The notes under the pieces: model-generated
Told to the model about the DNA's origin: nothing
The model's database searches: none
What the model saw: only the letters and a program-made list of their open reading frames with translations
Origin: an uncultured Clostridia bacterium
Lineage (GTDB): Bacteria; Bacillota; Clostridia; Oscillospirales; Butyricicoccaceae
DNA length: 55,355 nucleotides
Direction: 5' to 3'
NCBI GenBank assembly: GCA_910589115.1
Contig: CAJUSB010000006.1
Span: 1-55,355, forward strand
Program-made: the position numbers and the translations under genes
Part shown: positions 1-9,481 of the stretch, piece after piece
Position numbering within the stretch: the stretch's first letter is position 1
Layout of the letters: the number at the start of each line of letters is the position of its first letter

Positions 1-5
1 TTTTA

Positions 6-1796
6 ATGCGTATTCAACACAATATCATGGCGATGAGCGCCTATCGTAACTACACCAACAACGTCTCTGCGATGAAGAAGAACCTGGAGAAGCTCTCTTC
101 TGGTTACAAAATCAACCGCGCTGGCGACGACGCTGCTGGCCTTGCGATTTCTGAGAAAATGCGTGCCCAGATCACCGGTCTGGAAACCGCACAGAAGAAC
201 GCGAAGGACGGTATCAGCCTGGTACAGACCGCAGAAGGTGCGCTGACCGAGGTTCACGATATGCTCAACCGTATGGTTCAGCTGGCGACCCAGTCTGCAA
301 ACGGCACTTATGACAATGACGTTGACCGTGCACAGATGCAGAAGGAATTGGATCAGCTGCGTTCTGAAATCAACCGTATCGCTGACAGCTCCAACTTCAA
401 CGGCATCAAGTTGCTGGACGGCTCCATGGAAGCTGACACCTCTGAGTATAAGCTCACCGGTCAGGCAGCTTTGGGCATTCTGCCAACTGCCGGTGCAGAC
501 TTCAGCAAGGCTGGCACCAGCACCATCATCCATGCAGCTGGCAAGGACGCTTCCAAGACCTCTTTCGAGGTTGAGCTGGAGAACGTATCCTTCGCTTCTA
601 AGGGCGCTGGCGGCACCAAGGTTGGTATCAATGTTGGCGGTGCAAAAATCTCTGTCGTGATCGAAAAGGGCGGCCTGAGCGGCGCAACTCTGGCAACAAA
701 GCTCGCAGCTACTGGCGGCGGAAAAATCAAGATTGGCGGCGTAACCTACAGCATGAAGGCTGATGGCAGCAAGCTGGTCTTTGAGATGACGGACGACAGC
801 CTGAAGAATGTAACGAAGTCCGCCAGCTTCAACGGTAACTTTACGGTTACAACAGAGACAGCGGCTGATGCAACAGGCTATCAGGACAGCGGTTCGGTCA
901 ACCTTGGTGCTCAGAACATTGTGGAAGGTAATCCCAAAGTAAACGGCACGCTGGCAAACACCATGACGGCAAATGCTGTGGATGCCACTTTCTTTGAGAA
1001 CGGGAAGGCTCTGACGGTAGGCGATACCACCTATGTATTCGCTACGAATAAGGAGACTTTAGACGCTATTAAGGCCGCTGGCGATAAGTTCGTAGCGGTA
1101 GACCTCTCTGACCTTGTGGATGAGAATGGTGCACTGGACAATTCAAAGGCACAGGCACTGGGCTATGATACTGCCCTGAATGCGGCTGGCAGCCGTTTGA
1201 CCGAGGCCGCTAAGGACAATGAGATGTTCACTGTAGGCTTTGATGCGAACAACAAGCTGACCTTCCAGGAGAGGGAAAGCTATAACGGCGACGGCAAGGA
1301 CGGCAGAGCCGATCTGACCAGTCTGGACGGCATCAAGGCACAGCTCCAGACCGGCACCTTTGAAGAGGTAACGACCAAGGCCGCCAAGGGCGACGGCAAG
1401 GGCCTGATGCTCCAGATTGGCGATACCGCTGAGGACTTCAACCAGTTGAAGGTTTCCATTGGCGATATGCACTGTGCATCTCTCGGCATTGATGCCATCA
1501 GCATTGCCGACCAGACCAGTGCGGCAAAGGCAGTTGACGCTATCAAGGCAGCGATCAACAAGGTATCTGACGTACGTGGTACTTTGGGCGCTACCCAGAA
1601 CCGTTTGGATCACACCATCAACAACCTGTCCGTCATGACCGAGAACATCCAGGACGCAGAGTCCACCATCCGCGACACCGACGTTGCAGAGGAAATGATG
1701 GCTTACACCAAGAACAACATCCTGATCCAGTCCGCGCAGGCAATGCTGGCGCAGGCAAACCAGGTACCGCAGGGCGTGCTCCAGCTGCTCCAGTAA
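6..1796 (+). CDS. fliC: Flagellin, filament subunit
   Basis: Structural subunit of the flagellar filament, exported through the flagellar type III apparatus and polymerised outside the cell. The 596-residue product has the conserved N-terminal D0/D1 helices (opening MRIQHNIMAMSAYRNY, then LSSGYKINRAGDDAAG near residue 32 and NRMVQLATQSANGTY near 88) and the conserved C-terminal helices over about the last 100 residues, ending QANQVPQGVLQLLQ. About 330 residues between them are a variable, Thr/Gly/Lys-rich surface domain, so the protein is longer than minimal Bacillus-type flagellins. The ATG is only 5 bases from the window edge, so promoter and RBS are not visible. A methylase and a glycan pathway follow immediately, suggesting that Lys and Ser/Thr residues of the variable domain are modified (inference). 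The gene could equally be called hag or flaA. Confidence 0.97.
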   Translation: MRIQHNIMAMSAYRNYTNNVSAMKKNLEKLSSGYKINRAGDDAAGLAISEKMRAQITGLETAQKNAKDGISLVQTAEGALTEVHDMLNRMVQLATQSANGTYDNDVDRAQMQKELDQLRSEINRIADSSNFNGIKLLDGSMEADTSEYKLTGQAALGILPTAGADFSKAGTSTIIHAAGKDASKTSFEVELENVSFASKGAGGTKVGINVGGAKISVVIEKGGLSGATLATKLAATGGGKIKIGGVTYSMKADGSKLVFEMTDDSLKNVTKSASFNGNFTVTTETAADATGYQDSGSVNLGAQNIVEGNPKVNGTLANTMTANAVDATFFENGKALTVGDTTYVFATNKETLDAIKAAGDKFVAVDLSDLVDENGALDNSKAQALGYDTALNAAGSRLTEAAKDNEMFTVGFDANNKLTFQERESYNGDGKDGRADLTSLDGIKAQLQTGTFEEVTTKAAKGDGKGLMLQIGDTAEDFNQLKVSIGDMHCASLGIDAISIADQTSAAKAVDAIKAAINKVSDVRGTLGATQNRLDHTINNLSVMTENIQDAESTIRDTDVAEEMMAYTKNNILIQSAQAMLAQANQVPQGVLQLLQ

Positions 1797-1838
1797 GAGT
1801 ACACCTTCGGTATACCAAGCGTTCCAAAATGCAGGATG

Positions 1839-1868
1839 GGGGCGGGCTTCTGCCCGCCCCTGTTTTTT
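1839..1868 (+). terminator. Flagellin terminator
   Basis: A 9-bp GC stem (GGGGCGGGC, loop TTCT, GCCCGCCCC) is followed by a run of T. It lies 43 bases after the flagellin stop and separates flagellin from fliB, so fliB needs its own promoter or readthrough. Confidence 0.9.
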
Positions 1869-1958
1869 TGGAGCGTATGATATGCGCCTCTCTTATTTTG
1901 TACTATAGGGGCGGATATTATACGCTCACATTCCCATATGAACAAGGAGAACCCGATT

Positions 1959-3197
1959 ATGGAAGCATTCAACGGCATTCCGGTCAAATACGACCTGCGC
2001 CCGACCTACTTTGACGATTTCCAGTGCCTGGCGGGGGATTGCCGCCTGACCTGCTGTAAAGGCTGGCATATCACCTTTGACAAAAAGGACTTCATGTCCA
2101 TGAAACGCCTGACCGGTTCGCCGGAATTTAATGACCGTATGAGCACTGCGCTTCGGCGGGTGCGCGGCGGCGCTTTCAGCGTAAATTTCTACGGCGAAAT
2201 CCGGCTGAAAGAGGGCGGGCTGTGTCCGCTGCAATGTGACAACGGTCTGTGTATGCTTCAGCAGGAAAAGGGCCATACCGCCTTACCGGTGGTCTGCCGG
2301 ATATTCCCCCGAATAGAGGCCGCACTTCCTTCCGGCTATTATGAAAGGGATTTAAGCCCAGCCTGCGAGGGGGTGCTGGCCATGCTGTGGGAGCTGCCGG
2401 ACGGAATCGAGTATCGTTCCGACCCGCTGCCTGCGGGACAGGTTGAACGGGTGCCTATGGTGCCGCGCGGTTCACTGAAAGCGCATTTTCATGAAATCCG
2501 CTCCCAATGTATTGACTTTCTGCAAGACAGGCGGATATCGCTGCCGAAACGCATTTTGCTGATGGGGCTGGCGCTGAAATATCTGGTGGATGGGGAAACC
2601 GATATCTCCCGTTGGCTGGATCGTGCAAAGTTCCTGTCTGAACAGGCAGCCGCAGGAGGAATTGCCTTAGAGGAAGACAACGAACAGATGCTGCATAAAT
2701 TTCTGGCCAACCATGCGCGTTTTCTTTCGCTGATCCCACCTGTGGACGATGCGTTTAAGAAAGTTCCCCAGGAGCTGCTGGAGACGCTGATTATCGGCGG
2801 GACTTCCGAAAACGGGACCGCCCGTGCCAGGGTTTCCAGCATTCCCTATCGGGAGGCCCGCGCCCGTTTTGAAGAGCGGTTTGGCAGCCGGGATTATTTC
2901 ATGGAAAACCTGATGGTTTCCCTGTTCTTCCAGATGCATTTCCCGGCGTTGGATTCTCCGCAGGAGCTGTGGAAATGCTATGTCAATTTCTGCAATGTAT
3001 ACAGTATTTATCGCTTTTTGGCAGTCATGTCCTGCCGGGAGGGCGCTGCCGGGGATCGGGACGAGCTGTTCCGCCTGATGGTCTATGCCAGCAGAACCGT
3101 GATTCATAACGGGATGGTACAAACTGCGATTCAGGATGTGATGTTTGAAACGGACAGCGCAACGCTGGCCCATATGTCCATTTTGCTTTGCGGCTGA
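1959..3197 (+). CDS. fliB: Flagellin lysine-N-methylase (FliB family)
   Basis: Predicted to methylate the epsilon-amino groups of surface lysines of flagellin. The 412-residue product has the family's Cys-rich N-terminus (C23, C28, C32, C33 in FQCLAGDCRLTCCKGWHI), with further cysteines around residues 85-115 (CPLQCDNGLC and VVCRIFPR), consistent with a bound Fe-S cluster as proposed for this family. I chose the ATG at 1959 because AAGGAGA lies 9 bases upstream; the in-frame ATG at 1938 has no RBS and would place that RBS inside the coding region. Its position directly after flagellin is the usual context for fliB. Function follows from family and context. Confidence 0.9.
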   Translation: MEAFNGIPVKYDLRPTYFDDFQCLAGDCRLTCCKGWHITFDKKDFMSMKRLTGSPEFNDRMSTALRRVRGGAFSVNFYGEIRLKEGGLCPLQCDNGLCMLQQEKGHTALPVVCRIFPRIEAALPSGYYERDLSPACEGVLAMLWELPDGIEYRSDPLPAGQVERVPMVPRGSLKAHFHEIRSQCIDFLQDRRISLPKRILLMGLALKYLVDGETDISRWLDRAKFLSEQAAAGGIALEEDNEQMLHKFLANHARFLSLIPPVDDAFKKVPQELLETLIIGGTSENGTARARVSSIPYREARARFEERFGSRDYFMENLMVSLFFQMHFPALDSPQELWKCYVNFCNVYSIYRFLAVMSCREGAAGDRDELFRLMVYASRTVIHNGMVQTAIQDVMFETDSATLAHMSILLCG

Positions 3198-3243
3198 TTG
3201 TTGTTTCCGGCCTTGCTGTGACTGTGATAAAAGGAGCGATACG

Positions 3244-5391
3244 ATGAATAATACACCTTTGCTGTCAATCGGCATTATTTTCAAAAACGAAGCCCGCTGC
3301 CTGGAACGGTGCTTGAAATCCCTCCAGCCGCTGCGGGATGCACTGCCCTGCGAGCTGATTATGGCTGACACCGGGGCCACAGACGGAAGCCGGGGGATTG
3401 CGGCAAAATACGCGGATATCTTGTTTGATTTCCCCTGGATCAACGATTTTTCAGCCGCCCGCAATGCGGTAATGGACCGCAGTTCAGGGGAATGGTACAT
3501 GACCATTGACTGTGACGAGTGGGTGGACCCCAATATACAGGGGTTTGTCCGGTTCCTGACGAATTATCGGGAGCTTGGATTTGATTTTGCCTCTGTCATT
3601 ATCCGCAATTACTTCACGGAGGAGTTGGAGAATGGAGGGGCATACTCTGACTTTCTGGCGACCCGTTTGCTGTGTATGTCCACAGGACTCCGATATGAGG
3701 GGAACGTGCACGAGCATTGGTCCTTTGAAGGCAACTTCCGCACGATGCTGATTACTGACGCAGTTTTTCATCATGACGGATATCTGTTCCAGGATGAATC
3801 CAAAATGCAGGAAAAACAGAAGCGCAACATGGAATTGCTGCGCGAGCAGCTGAAAGAGCATCCAAATGATCTGGTCATTTTGACCCAGTGCATTGAATCC
3901 AGCGAAAAAACATGGGAACAGGCTGATTATCTCCGTCGTGCGCTGATCGGTGTGGAGGAAAAATGGTCCCAGTGGGAGCTGTTCGGCGCGCCTATTTACC
4001 GTTATGCTGTGCGCTATGCCATCCGGGAGAATATGCCGGTGTTGGATCAGTGGATTCGGGAGGCTGAGGAAAAATTCCCGGATTCCATCTTTACCAGGGT
4101 AGAAACCGCATATTTTGCTTTTGGCACCGCATGGAATAAGGATGATTATGAAGAATCCATCCGCTGGGGTGAGAAGTATCTTCAAGGCGTTGCTGACTAT
4201 CACGCCGGAAATTTTAACCGTTCTGATATCCTGGCCAGCTCGCTGGATAAGATTGACGCACATAGCCGGTTAAGCGTAGCGACCGTCCTTGCCTCGGGCT
4301 ATCTGCACGAAAAGCAGCCGGAAAAGTGCCTGCAGCTGATGGAGACTTTTGACGGGCGGGAGATGAACGCCAAGGAAACTGGCGACAGTGTGCGTAACCT
4401 ATGCGATCTGCACAGGCATTTTGATGTAGATGTTACCCCGCTGCTGCTGCGGCTGTGGGAGGAAATCAACGAACCGATTCCCAATCAGGCGCGGGCAGAC
4501 CAGCGGCGCAGCGGTTTTCTCCAAATCGGCGAAAGCATGTTTCAAGGGGAATTTATTTGCGCCGAAGCGACCGATGCAGACTTTATTCATCATGGTTATA
4601 CAACATTTCTCCCGTTGAAAGGGAAATGCATCCTGGGGGATGCGGCCGCTCTTATGGAAACGAAAGAGCCCGCAGTGCTGGAAACGCTGCTCAGCAGCAT
4701 AACGGAATGGGATCGGATTCCCGTTCAGGCGCTGTATTATGCCATTGGGCAGGGTATCCCGTTCCCGCCCGCAGGGAAAACGCTACGGATTGAACAAATG
4801 GATCTGATTGCCCGCCGGATGTCGCAGGACAAAGACGCGCTGCTGGCGCTGGTGCTGGATCACAGGATGTCGCCCATCGGACGGCAGGGCGCGATTTGGG
4901 CGCGGGGGTTGACGCTGGCGGCGATCTCCGCCTTTGACTGGAAGGGGAGCGGCCGGGGCCTGGAGCTTGCCCGCACCTGGGCGGCAGCAGAGCAGGCGTT
5001 TCTCCCGTTATGCTATGCGCCGGATGCTTTGCAGGAAGAAAACCTGAATGTTTTGCCACCGATGCACCGTTTTGGCTGGTATCTCATCCGGGCATTTGAA
5101 GCGTTGGATGAAGGGAATGCATCCGGTTATATCCGGCTTTTGCGGGAGGGCCTGAATGTCTGTGAGGATGTAAAGGACATGGTAGAATTCCTGACCGAGC
5201 ACACGCCGGAATTGCAGCCGCCGGAACCGTCTGCGGAATTGGCGGCCCTTGCCGAACAGGTTCGGACGGTGTTGTCGCAGTTCGCGCCGGACGACCCGTC
5301 AGTAGCGGCCCTGAAACAGAGCGAAGCATATCAGAAAGTAGCCTATCTGATTGAAGGGATTGCAGTTGACTTTCATCACATGCCGCAGTGA
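3244..5391 (+). CDS. Family 2 glycosyltransferase with long C-terminal helical region
   Basis: A 715-residue protein with an N-terminal GT-A fold (about residues 1-230): LLSIGIIFKNEARCLERCL, the nucleotide-binding ADTGATDGS around D42, and a D89-C-D91 metal-binding motif in MTIDCDEW. The remaining 480 or so residues are helical and TPR-like, with no motif I recognise. Related multi-domain GT2 enzymes are common next to flagellin genes, and this one probably glycosylates flagellin or extends its glycan; donor and acceptor cannot be read from sequence. Start at ATG 3244 is set by AAAAGGAG upstream; the longer frame back to 3145 overlaps the end of fliB in another frame and lacks an RBS. It begins 46 bases after fliB and is probably cotranscribed with it. 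Confidence 0.88.
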   Translation: MNNTPLLSIGIIFKNEARCLERCLKSLQPLRDALPCELIMADTGATDGSRGIAAKYADILFDFPWINDFSAARNAVMDRSSGEWYMTIDCDEWVDPNIQGFVRFLTNYRELGFDFASVIIRNYFTEELENGGAYSDFLATRLLCMSTGLRYEGNVHEHWSFEGNFRTMLITDAVFHHDGYLFQDESKMQEKQKRNMELLREQLKEHPNDLVILTQCIESSEKTWEQADYLRRALIGVEEKWSQWELFGAPIYRYAVRYAIRENMPVLDQWIREAEEKFPDSIFTRVETAYFAFGTAWNKDDYEESIRWGEKYLQGVADYHAGNFNRSDILASSLDKIDAHSRLSVATVLASGYLHEKQPEKCLQLMETFDGREMNAKETGDSVRNLCDLHRHFDVDVTPLLLRLWEEINEPIPNQARADQRRSGFLQIGESMFQGEFICAEATDADFIHHGYTTFLPLKGKCILGDAAALMETKEPAVLETLLSSITEWDRIPVQALYYAIGQGIPFPPAGKTLRIEQMDLIARRMSQDKDALLALVLDHRMSPIGRQGAIWARGLTLAAISAFDWKGSGRGLELARTWAAAEQAFLPLCYAPDALQEENLNVLPPMHRFGWYLIRAFEALDEGNASGYIRLLREGLNVCEDVKDMVEFLTEHTPELQPPEPSAELAALAEQVRTVLSQFAPDDPSVAALKQSEAYQKVAYLIEGIAVDFHHMPQ

Positions 5392-5417
5392 CAGCGCCGG
5401 TAACCGGTGCTGTACCC

Positions 5418-5530
5418 GTGAGTGCGGAGGCTGTTGTTTTGTTCGCCTGCGCGGCGGGCGGTCCTGCGCGGACAGCGCCAGAGGGACTCGTCCCTCTGGA
5501 CACCCGTCCATCGCCTGCGGGCGGGACGAA
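5418..5530 (-). repeat. Dispersed repeat element, copy 1 (minus orientation)
   Basis: Contains the family's central hairpin (CCAGAGGGAC, loop TC, GTCCCTCTGG at 5478-5499), the GTCCTGCGCGGAC side module and CGCCTGCGGGCGGG. It is the left arm of an inverted pair with copy 2; homology between the arms extends outwards to the shared GAGTGC/GCACTC ends. Confidence 0.8.
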
Positions 5531-5668
5531 AGGATGGGCAGATTGTTCCATGCGGGGATAATTCACAGCTTATGAAAAACCTTTGTGGTGGATGGATTTG
5601 CCTGCTGATTATCCTCAGTTATACAGCTAAAGATTAAACAGATAAGGAAGTTAAAGCCAATTTCTGCG

Positions 5669-5828
5669 AGATAATATACTATTATCCTGTATTTGTCAAG
5701 GCTATTTCCACAAATTTTTCGCTGCTGACAGTCAGGAATTTAACACAAGTTATTATAATGGGAGCGGAAGCTGCCTGTGAGAGCGGTCGAAAACCGTCGA
5801 ATCAGCAGGATAATAGTATATTATCCTG
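5669..5828. repeat. 20-bp inverted repeat within the intergenic core
   Basis: GATAATATACTATTATCCTG at 5670-5689 and its exact reverse complement at 5806-5825 are 116 bases apart. The right copy is itself a palindrome (GGATAATA-GTA-TATTATCC). Confidence 0.85.
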
Positions 5829-5870
5829 TTCAGAAGTTCCTTTGTCCCACTGGAGGGCAGCAAATCCAGC

Positions 5871-5986
5871 CCCCGTCCCGCCCGCAGGCGATAGATGGGA
5901 GTCCAGAGGGACGAGTCCCTCTGGCGCCGTCCGCGTAGGACCGCTCGCCGCGTAGGCGGGCAAAACAGAGGTTTCAGCACTCGCGA
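5871..5986 (+). repeat. Dispersed repeat element, copy 2 (plus orientation)
   Basis: Right arm of the inverted pair. It carries CCGCCCGCAGGCG, the central hairpin at 5903-5924 (CCAGAGGGAC, loop GA, GTCCCTCTGG) and GCCGTCCGCGTAGGAC. The end lies about 20 bases before the start of the next gene. Confidence 0.8.
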
Positions 5987-6007
5987 GTATGATGTTGGGA
6001 GTAAAGT

Positions 6008-8329
6008 ATGAAGATTTCTAAGACCGATGCAGATATCAATAAAAAATCTGCGGAGTTGGAAAAAATAATTGAAAAAGGCAGATTAGAAGAAGCCTTGGAT
6101 TTTATCGAGAGCCTTTCGCAGGTGGAGCGGGGCAACTGGAGAATACAGAACCTTACAGGTATTGTGTGCGCCTGCTGCGGACAGTACAAAGAGGCGAAAA
6201 CCTTCTTTAACGCAGCGCTTGAGCAGAAGCCGGAGGATGCCGTGATTCAGTATAATCTTGCGGATACCTGTGCGGCATTGGGCGAGCGGCGGCGTGCGGC
6301 AGATTTGCTGAAACATTGCCAGCAGAACGCAGATGCAGAAACTGCGGCGGATATTGCTGCTTTGCAGTCGCACCTGGACGGGCAGAAGGGCGGACGCGTG
6401 CTGATGGCGGCGTATTACTTTCCTCCGTTGTCAGGATCCGGTGTGTTCCGTTCGATTAAGTTCGCAAAATATCTGCCGCTTTTTGGCTGGGAGCCGACTG
6501 TGCTTTCAACCGACCAGCCACCGAAAGGGTGGGAGTTTGCAGATGAAAGCCAGCTTGCTGAAATTCCAGAGGATATGGAAGTCGTCCGTATCCCGGACCT
6601 TATCAGTACCGGGCGCAATACCTCGCTTTCCGGCGAACAGGTAAAGGCGCTGCTGGACTTTCTGCAAAATATCCTGCGGTTCAGCCCGGAGGCCGATAAA
6701 CGTTATCAGCAGTTTACAAATACGCAGGAGGGCATCCTCTCACTGCTGACTTTCCCCTGTGCTGCGCTTTCGTGGGCCTATGAAACGGTGCAGTATATTG
6801 AAGAAAATATCGATATAGAGCAGTTTGACGTTATTTATACGACATCAGGGCCAAGCAGTGCACATTTGATAGGCTTTTACCTCCGCCGGAAATATGGCAT
6901 CCCGTGGGTGGCAGATTTCCGCGACCCATGGACGTTTAACGCTTACGGGGAGCCCTATAATCCTGCTGACCCGGAGCAAAGATTGTTGTTTGAATTGGAG
7001 TCCATTTTGCTCCGTCAGGCGGACATGAATCTAACCGTTGTCGATCAATTCATCCCGATGTATCAAAAAGAATTTGGGCTTCCTGCCGAGAAGATTTTGA
7101 GTATCTCAAACGGCTATGACGAGGATGATTTCGCGGAATTGGAAGTGCCGCAAGGCCGGACAGACCGGTTTACGATCAATTATAGTGGTCTTCTGTATAC
7201 CAAGCAGAGAAGCATTGTGCCAATACTTTCCGCTATCCGGCAGCTGGCCAACGAAGGGAAAATCGAATTATCAAAAATTCGATTCCGTCATGTAGGGGTC
7301 GACACAACCGGTGGCATTGAAGCGGCCGCAAAATTTGGATTGGCGCAGATTGTCGAAAATACTGGTTATTGCGCCCACAGCCAGGCACTCCAAGCGAATC
7401 TGAATGCCGACCTGCTTTTGCTGCTGGTAGGCGATGAGCCTAAATTTAAGCCGGTCCCAACAGGTAAATTTTTTGAATATCTGCGCAGCGGGCGGCCGAT
7501 CCTTGCGTTAGCGCCAAAGGGTGGGTTTGTCGACTGCACCCTGCGCGAAACCAAGCACGGGAAGACGTTTTTGGGTACGCAGCTTTCCGGCATCAAGTCG
7601 ATGATCCTCCGCGAATATAAAAGATGGGAGCGCGGTGAACGCACGCTACTGCTCCATTCCCCAGGGATCGACCGGTTTGAGCGCAGGGCGCTGACCGGAC
7701 AGCTTGCACAGGTGCTGGAAGACGTCCGGCATACCACACAAAAACCGCTGGAAATTTCGAGCGAGATTTACGATGACGGATATTTGTCCGGCGGTGCAAA
7801 CGGCAACTATCATAAACATTACATGCAAAGTTTTTATTACCCTGCATGGAGATTTGCATTTTCCCTGCTGGCAGATGTTGAACGTTCGGCAGCTGTTCTG
7901 GAAATCGGGTGCGGCGCAGGGCAGTTCGCAAATATGCTGTTTGATAACGGTTTTACCAATTATACAGGGTTTGATTATTCATCAGAAGGCGTTGCGCTGG
8001 CACGGAAAAATAATCCAGGCCATGAGGACAGGTTCGTTACAGCAGACGCATTCCAGACAGAGCTCATGGTGCAGAAGTACGACCTTATAATCTGTTTTGA
8101 GGTTTTGGAGCATGTACAGCAGGATTTGGAATTGCTGCAGCGTATCCAGCCGGGCACCCGGATGCTGGTTTCGGTTCCGAGCTTTGATGACCCGTATCAT
8201 GTCCGGTATTTCTCCGATGAAAAAGAGGTACAGCAGCGCTATCAGCAGGTGATAAAGATTGCAGATATTCAAGTTTTCACGTTGTATGAGTCGAACCGCC
8301 TTTTTTATATCGTTGGGGAAAAACGGTAA
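6008..8329 (+). CDS. TPR - family 4 glycosyltransferase - methyltransferase fusion
   Basis: A 773-residue three-part protein. Residues 1-120 are TPR-like helices. Residues about 130-570 are a GT-B glycosyltransferase (VLMAAYYFPPLSGSGVFRS, VADFRDPWTFN near 300, a C-terminal half with FFEYLRSGRPILAL). Residues about 590-773 are a class I SAM methyltransferase (VLEIGCGAG at 630-638, then IICFEVLEHV). It could transfer a sugar to flagellin and methylate the same glycan (inference). GGGAG 8 bases upstream sets the start. It is the first gene of a run ending at 13514 whose other members make a nucleotide-activated uronic acid, so that sugar is a plausible donor. No interruption separates the domains. 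Confidence 0.88.
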   Translation: MKISKTDADINKKSAELEKIIEKGRLEEALDFIESLSQVERGNWRIQNLTGIVCACCGQYKEAKTFFNAALEQKPEDAVIQYNLADTCAALGERRRAADLLKHCQQNADAETAADIAALQSHLDGQKGGRVLMAAYYFPPLSGSGVFRSIKFAKYLPLFGWEPTVLSTDQPPKGWEFADESQLAEIPEDMEVVRIPDLISTGRNTSLSGEQVKALLDFLQNILRFSPEADKRYQQFTNTQEGILSLLTFPCAALSWAYETVQYIEENIDIEQFDVIYTTSGPSSAHLIGFYLRRKYGIPWVADFRDPWTFNAYGEPYNPADPEQRLLFELESILLRQADMNLTVVDQFIPMYQKEFGLPAEKILSISNGYDEDDFAELEVPQGRTDRFTINYSGLLYTKQRSIVPILSAIRQLANEGKIELSKIRFRHVGVDTTGGIEAAAKFGLAQIVENTGYCAHSQALQANLNADLLLLLVGDEPKFKPVPTGKFFEYLRSGRPILALAPKGGFVDCTLRETKHGKTFLGTQLSGIKSMILREYKRWERGERTLLLHSPGIDRFERRALTGQLAQVLEDVRHTTQKPLEISSEIYDDGYLSGGANGNYHKHYMQSFYYPAWRFAFSLLADVERSAAVLEIGCGAGQFANMLFDNGFTNYTGFDYSSEGVALARKNNPGHEDRFVTADAFQTELMVQKYDLIICFEVLEHVQQDLELLQRIQPGTRMLVSVPSFDDPYHVRYFSDEKEVQQRYQQVIKIADIQVFTLYESNRLFYIVGEKR

Positions 8330-8350
8330 TCAAATCGTCAGGGGCTTTTT

Positions 8351-9478
8351 ATGCAGTTTATTGATTTACAAGCGCAGTACCGCGCATTAAAAACAGAGAT
8401 TGACAGCAACATCCGAGACGTTTTGGACACCGCGCAGTATATCGGCGGGCCGTTTATCCGCGAACTGGAAGAGCGCCTTGCAGCATTTGCAGGGCGGCGG
8501 TACTGCATCACCTGTGCAAACGGTACGGATGCATTACAGGCGGCATTCATGGCGCTTGGGATCGGAGCGGGGGATGCGGTATTCTGTTCGGATGTTACGT
8601 TTGTTGCATCCACAGAGCCTGCGTATATGCTGGGGGCAACGCCGGTTTTCTGCGACATTGAACCGGATACTTATAACCTTTCCGCAGCGAGCCTTGCGCG
8701 TCAGATTGAGGCGGTGCTCGCCGAGGGAAGGCTCACACCAAAGGCTGTTGTTGCCCCGGATATTTTCGGCAATCCATGTGATTATGATGCAATCCTGCCC
8801 GTTTGCGAAAAATACGGCCTTTCGTTGATTGAGGATGCTGCACAGAGTTTCGGCGCGTCTTACCGGGGGAAACGGTGTGGTTCTTTCGGTGTGATCTCGA
8901 CGACATCCTTTTTTCCGGCGAAGCCGCTGGGATGCTATGGGGACGGCGGGGCAATTTTCGTAGATGATGATGCGCTGGACGGGCTTTTGCGTTCCCTTTG
9001 CGTGCATGGGAAAGGGCCGGGCGGCAAGTATGGCAATATACGGGTCGGGATGAATTCGCGGTTGGATGCAATCCAGGCCGCCGTCCTTTTGCCCAAGCTG
9101 CGGGCGTTGGAGGAATATGAGCTTCGGGTGCGGCAGACAGTGGCCGACCGTTACGGGGCCGCGTTTGCCGGACGGCTTGTAACGCCGTTTGTAGCGGAAA
9201 ATTGTATTTCTGCGTATGCACAATATGTCCTTTTAGCAGAGGACAGCGCACAGCGGGCGCGGATTCTTGCGCACCTTTCAGAGAAACAAATCCCGCATAT
9301 GATATATTATCCTGCGCCGCAGCACGCGCTTCCGGTGTTCCGGGATGTGCCGCAGTATCGTGAGGATTTCCGCAGCGCGGATGACTGCTGTGCCCGTTGC
9401 TTTTCGCTGCCGATGCATCCGTATCTGGAAGAAGAGACGCAGGAACAGATTATCCGTACGGTTTTGGAGGCGCTGTGA
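8351..9478 (+). CDS. wbpE: UDP-3-keto-GlcNAcA aminotransferase (DegT/DnrJ/EryC1 family)
   Basis: PLP-dependent aminotransferase that would put the amino group on C3 of UDP-2-acetamido-2-deoxy-3-oxo-glucuronate. The 375 residues are the usual length. Family motifs are clear: opening FIDLQAQYRALK, GTDALQAAFMAL, DVTFVASTEPA, the cofactor-contacting EDAAQSFGASY (residues 161-171), and the lysine expected to form the Schiff base at K191 in SFFPAKPLGCYGDGG. The full set of wbpA, B, D, E and I homologues nearby decides the substrate; sequence alone gives only a sugar aminotransferase. It starts 21 bases after the fusion gene. Confidence 0.9.
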   Translation: MQFIDLQAQYRALKTEIDSNIRDVLDTAQYIGGPFIRELEERLAAFAGRRYCITCANGTDALQAAFMALGIGAGDAVFCSDVTFVASTEPAYMLGATPVFCDIEPDTYNLSAASLARQIEAVLAEGRLTPKAVVAPDIFGNPCDYDAILPVCEKYGLSLIEDAAQSFGASYRGKRCGSFGVISTTSFFPAKPLGCYGDGGAIFVDDDALDGLLRSLCVHGKGPGGKYGNIRVGMNSRLDAIQAAVLLPKLRALEEYELRVRQTVADRYGAAFAGRLVTPFVAENCISAYAQYVLLAEDSAQRARILAHLSEKQIPHMIYYPAPQHALPVFRDVPQYREDFRSADDCCARCFSLPMHPYLEEETQEQIIRTVLEAL

Positions 9479-9481
9479 TGA

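Larger units (their letters stand above)
5392..6007. other. Intergenic region holding an inverted pair of repeat elements
   Basis: No convincing gene. Two oppositely oriented repeat copies (about 5418-5530 and 5871-5986) flank an AT-richer core of about 340 bases that contains a second, perfect 20-bp inverted repeat (5669-5689 and 5806-5826). A lone TATAAT at 5754-5759 could be the -10 of a promoter for the downstream operon, but I see no good -35. Confidence 0.7.

Noticed and set aside
1870..1937. Flagellar sigma-28-type promoter in front of fliB
   Set aside because: GGGGCGGATATT resembles the -10 region only loosely and no TAAA-type -35 lies at the right distance; a housekeeping promoter is equally weak.
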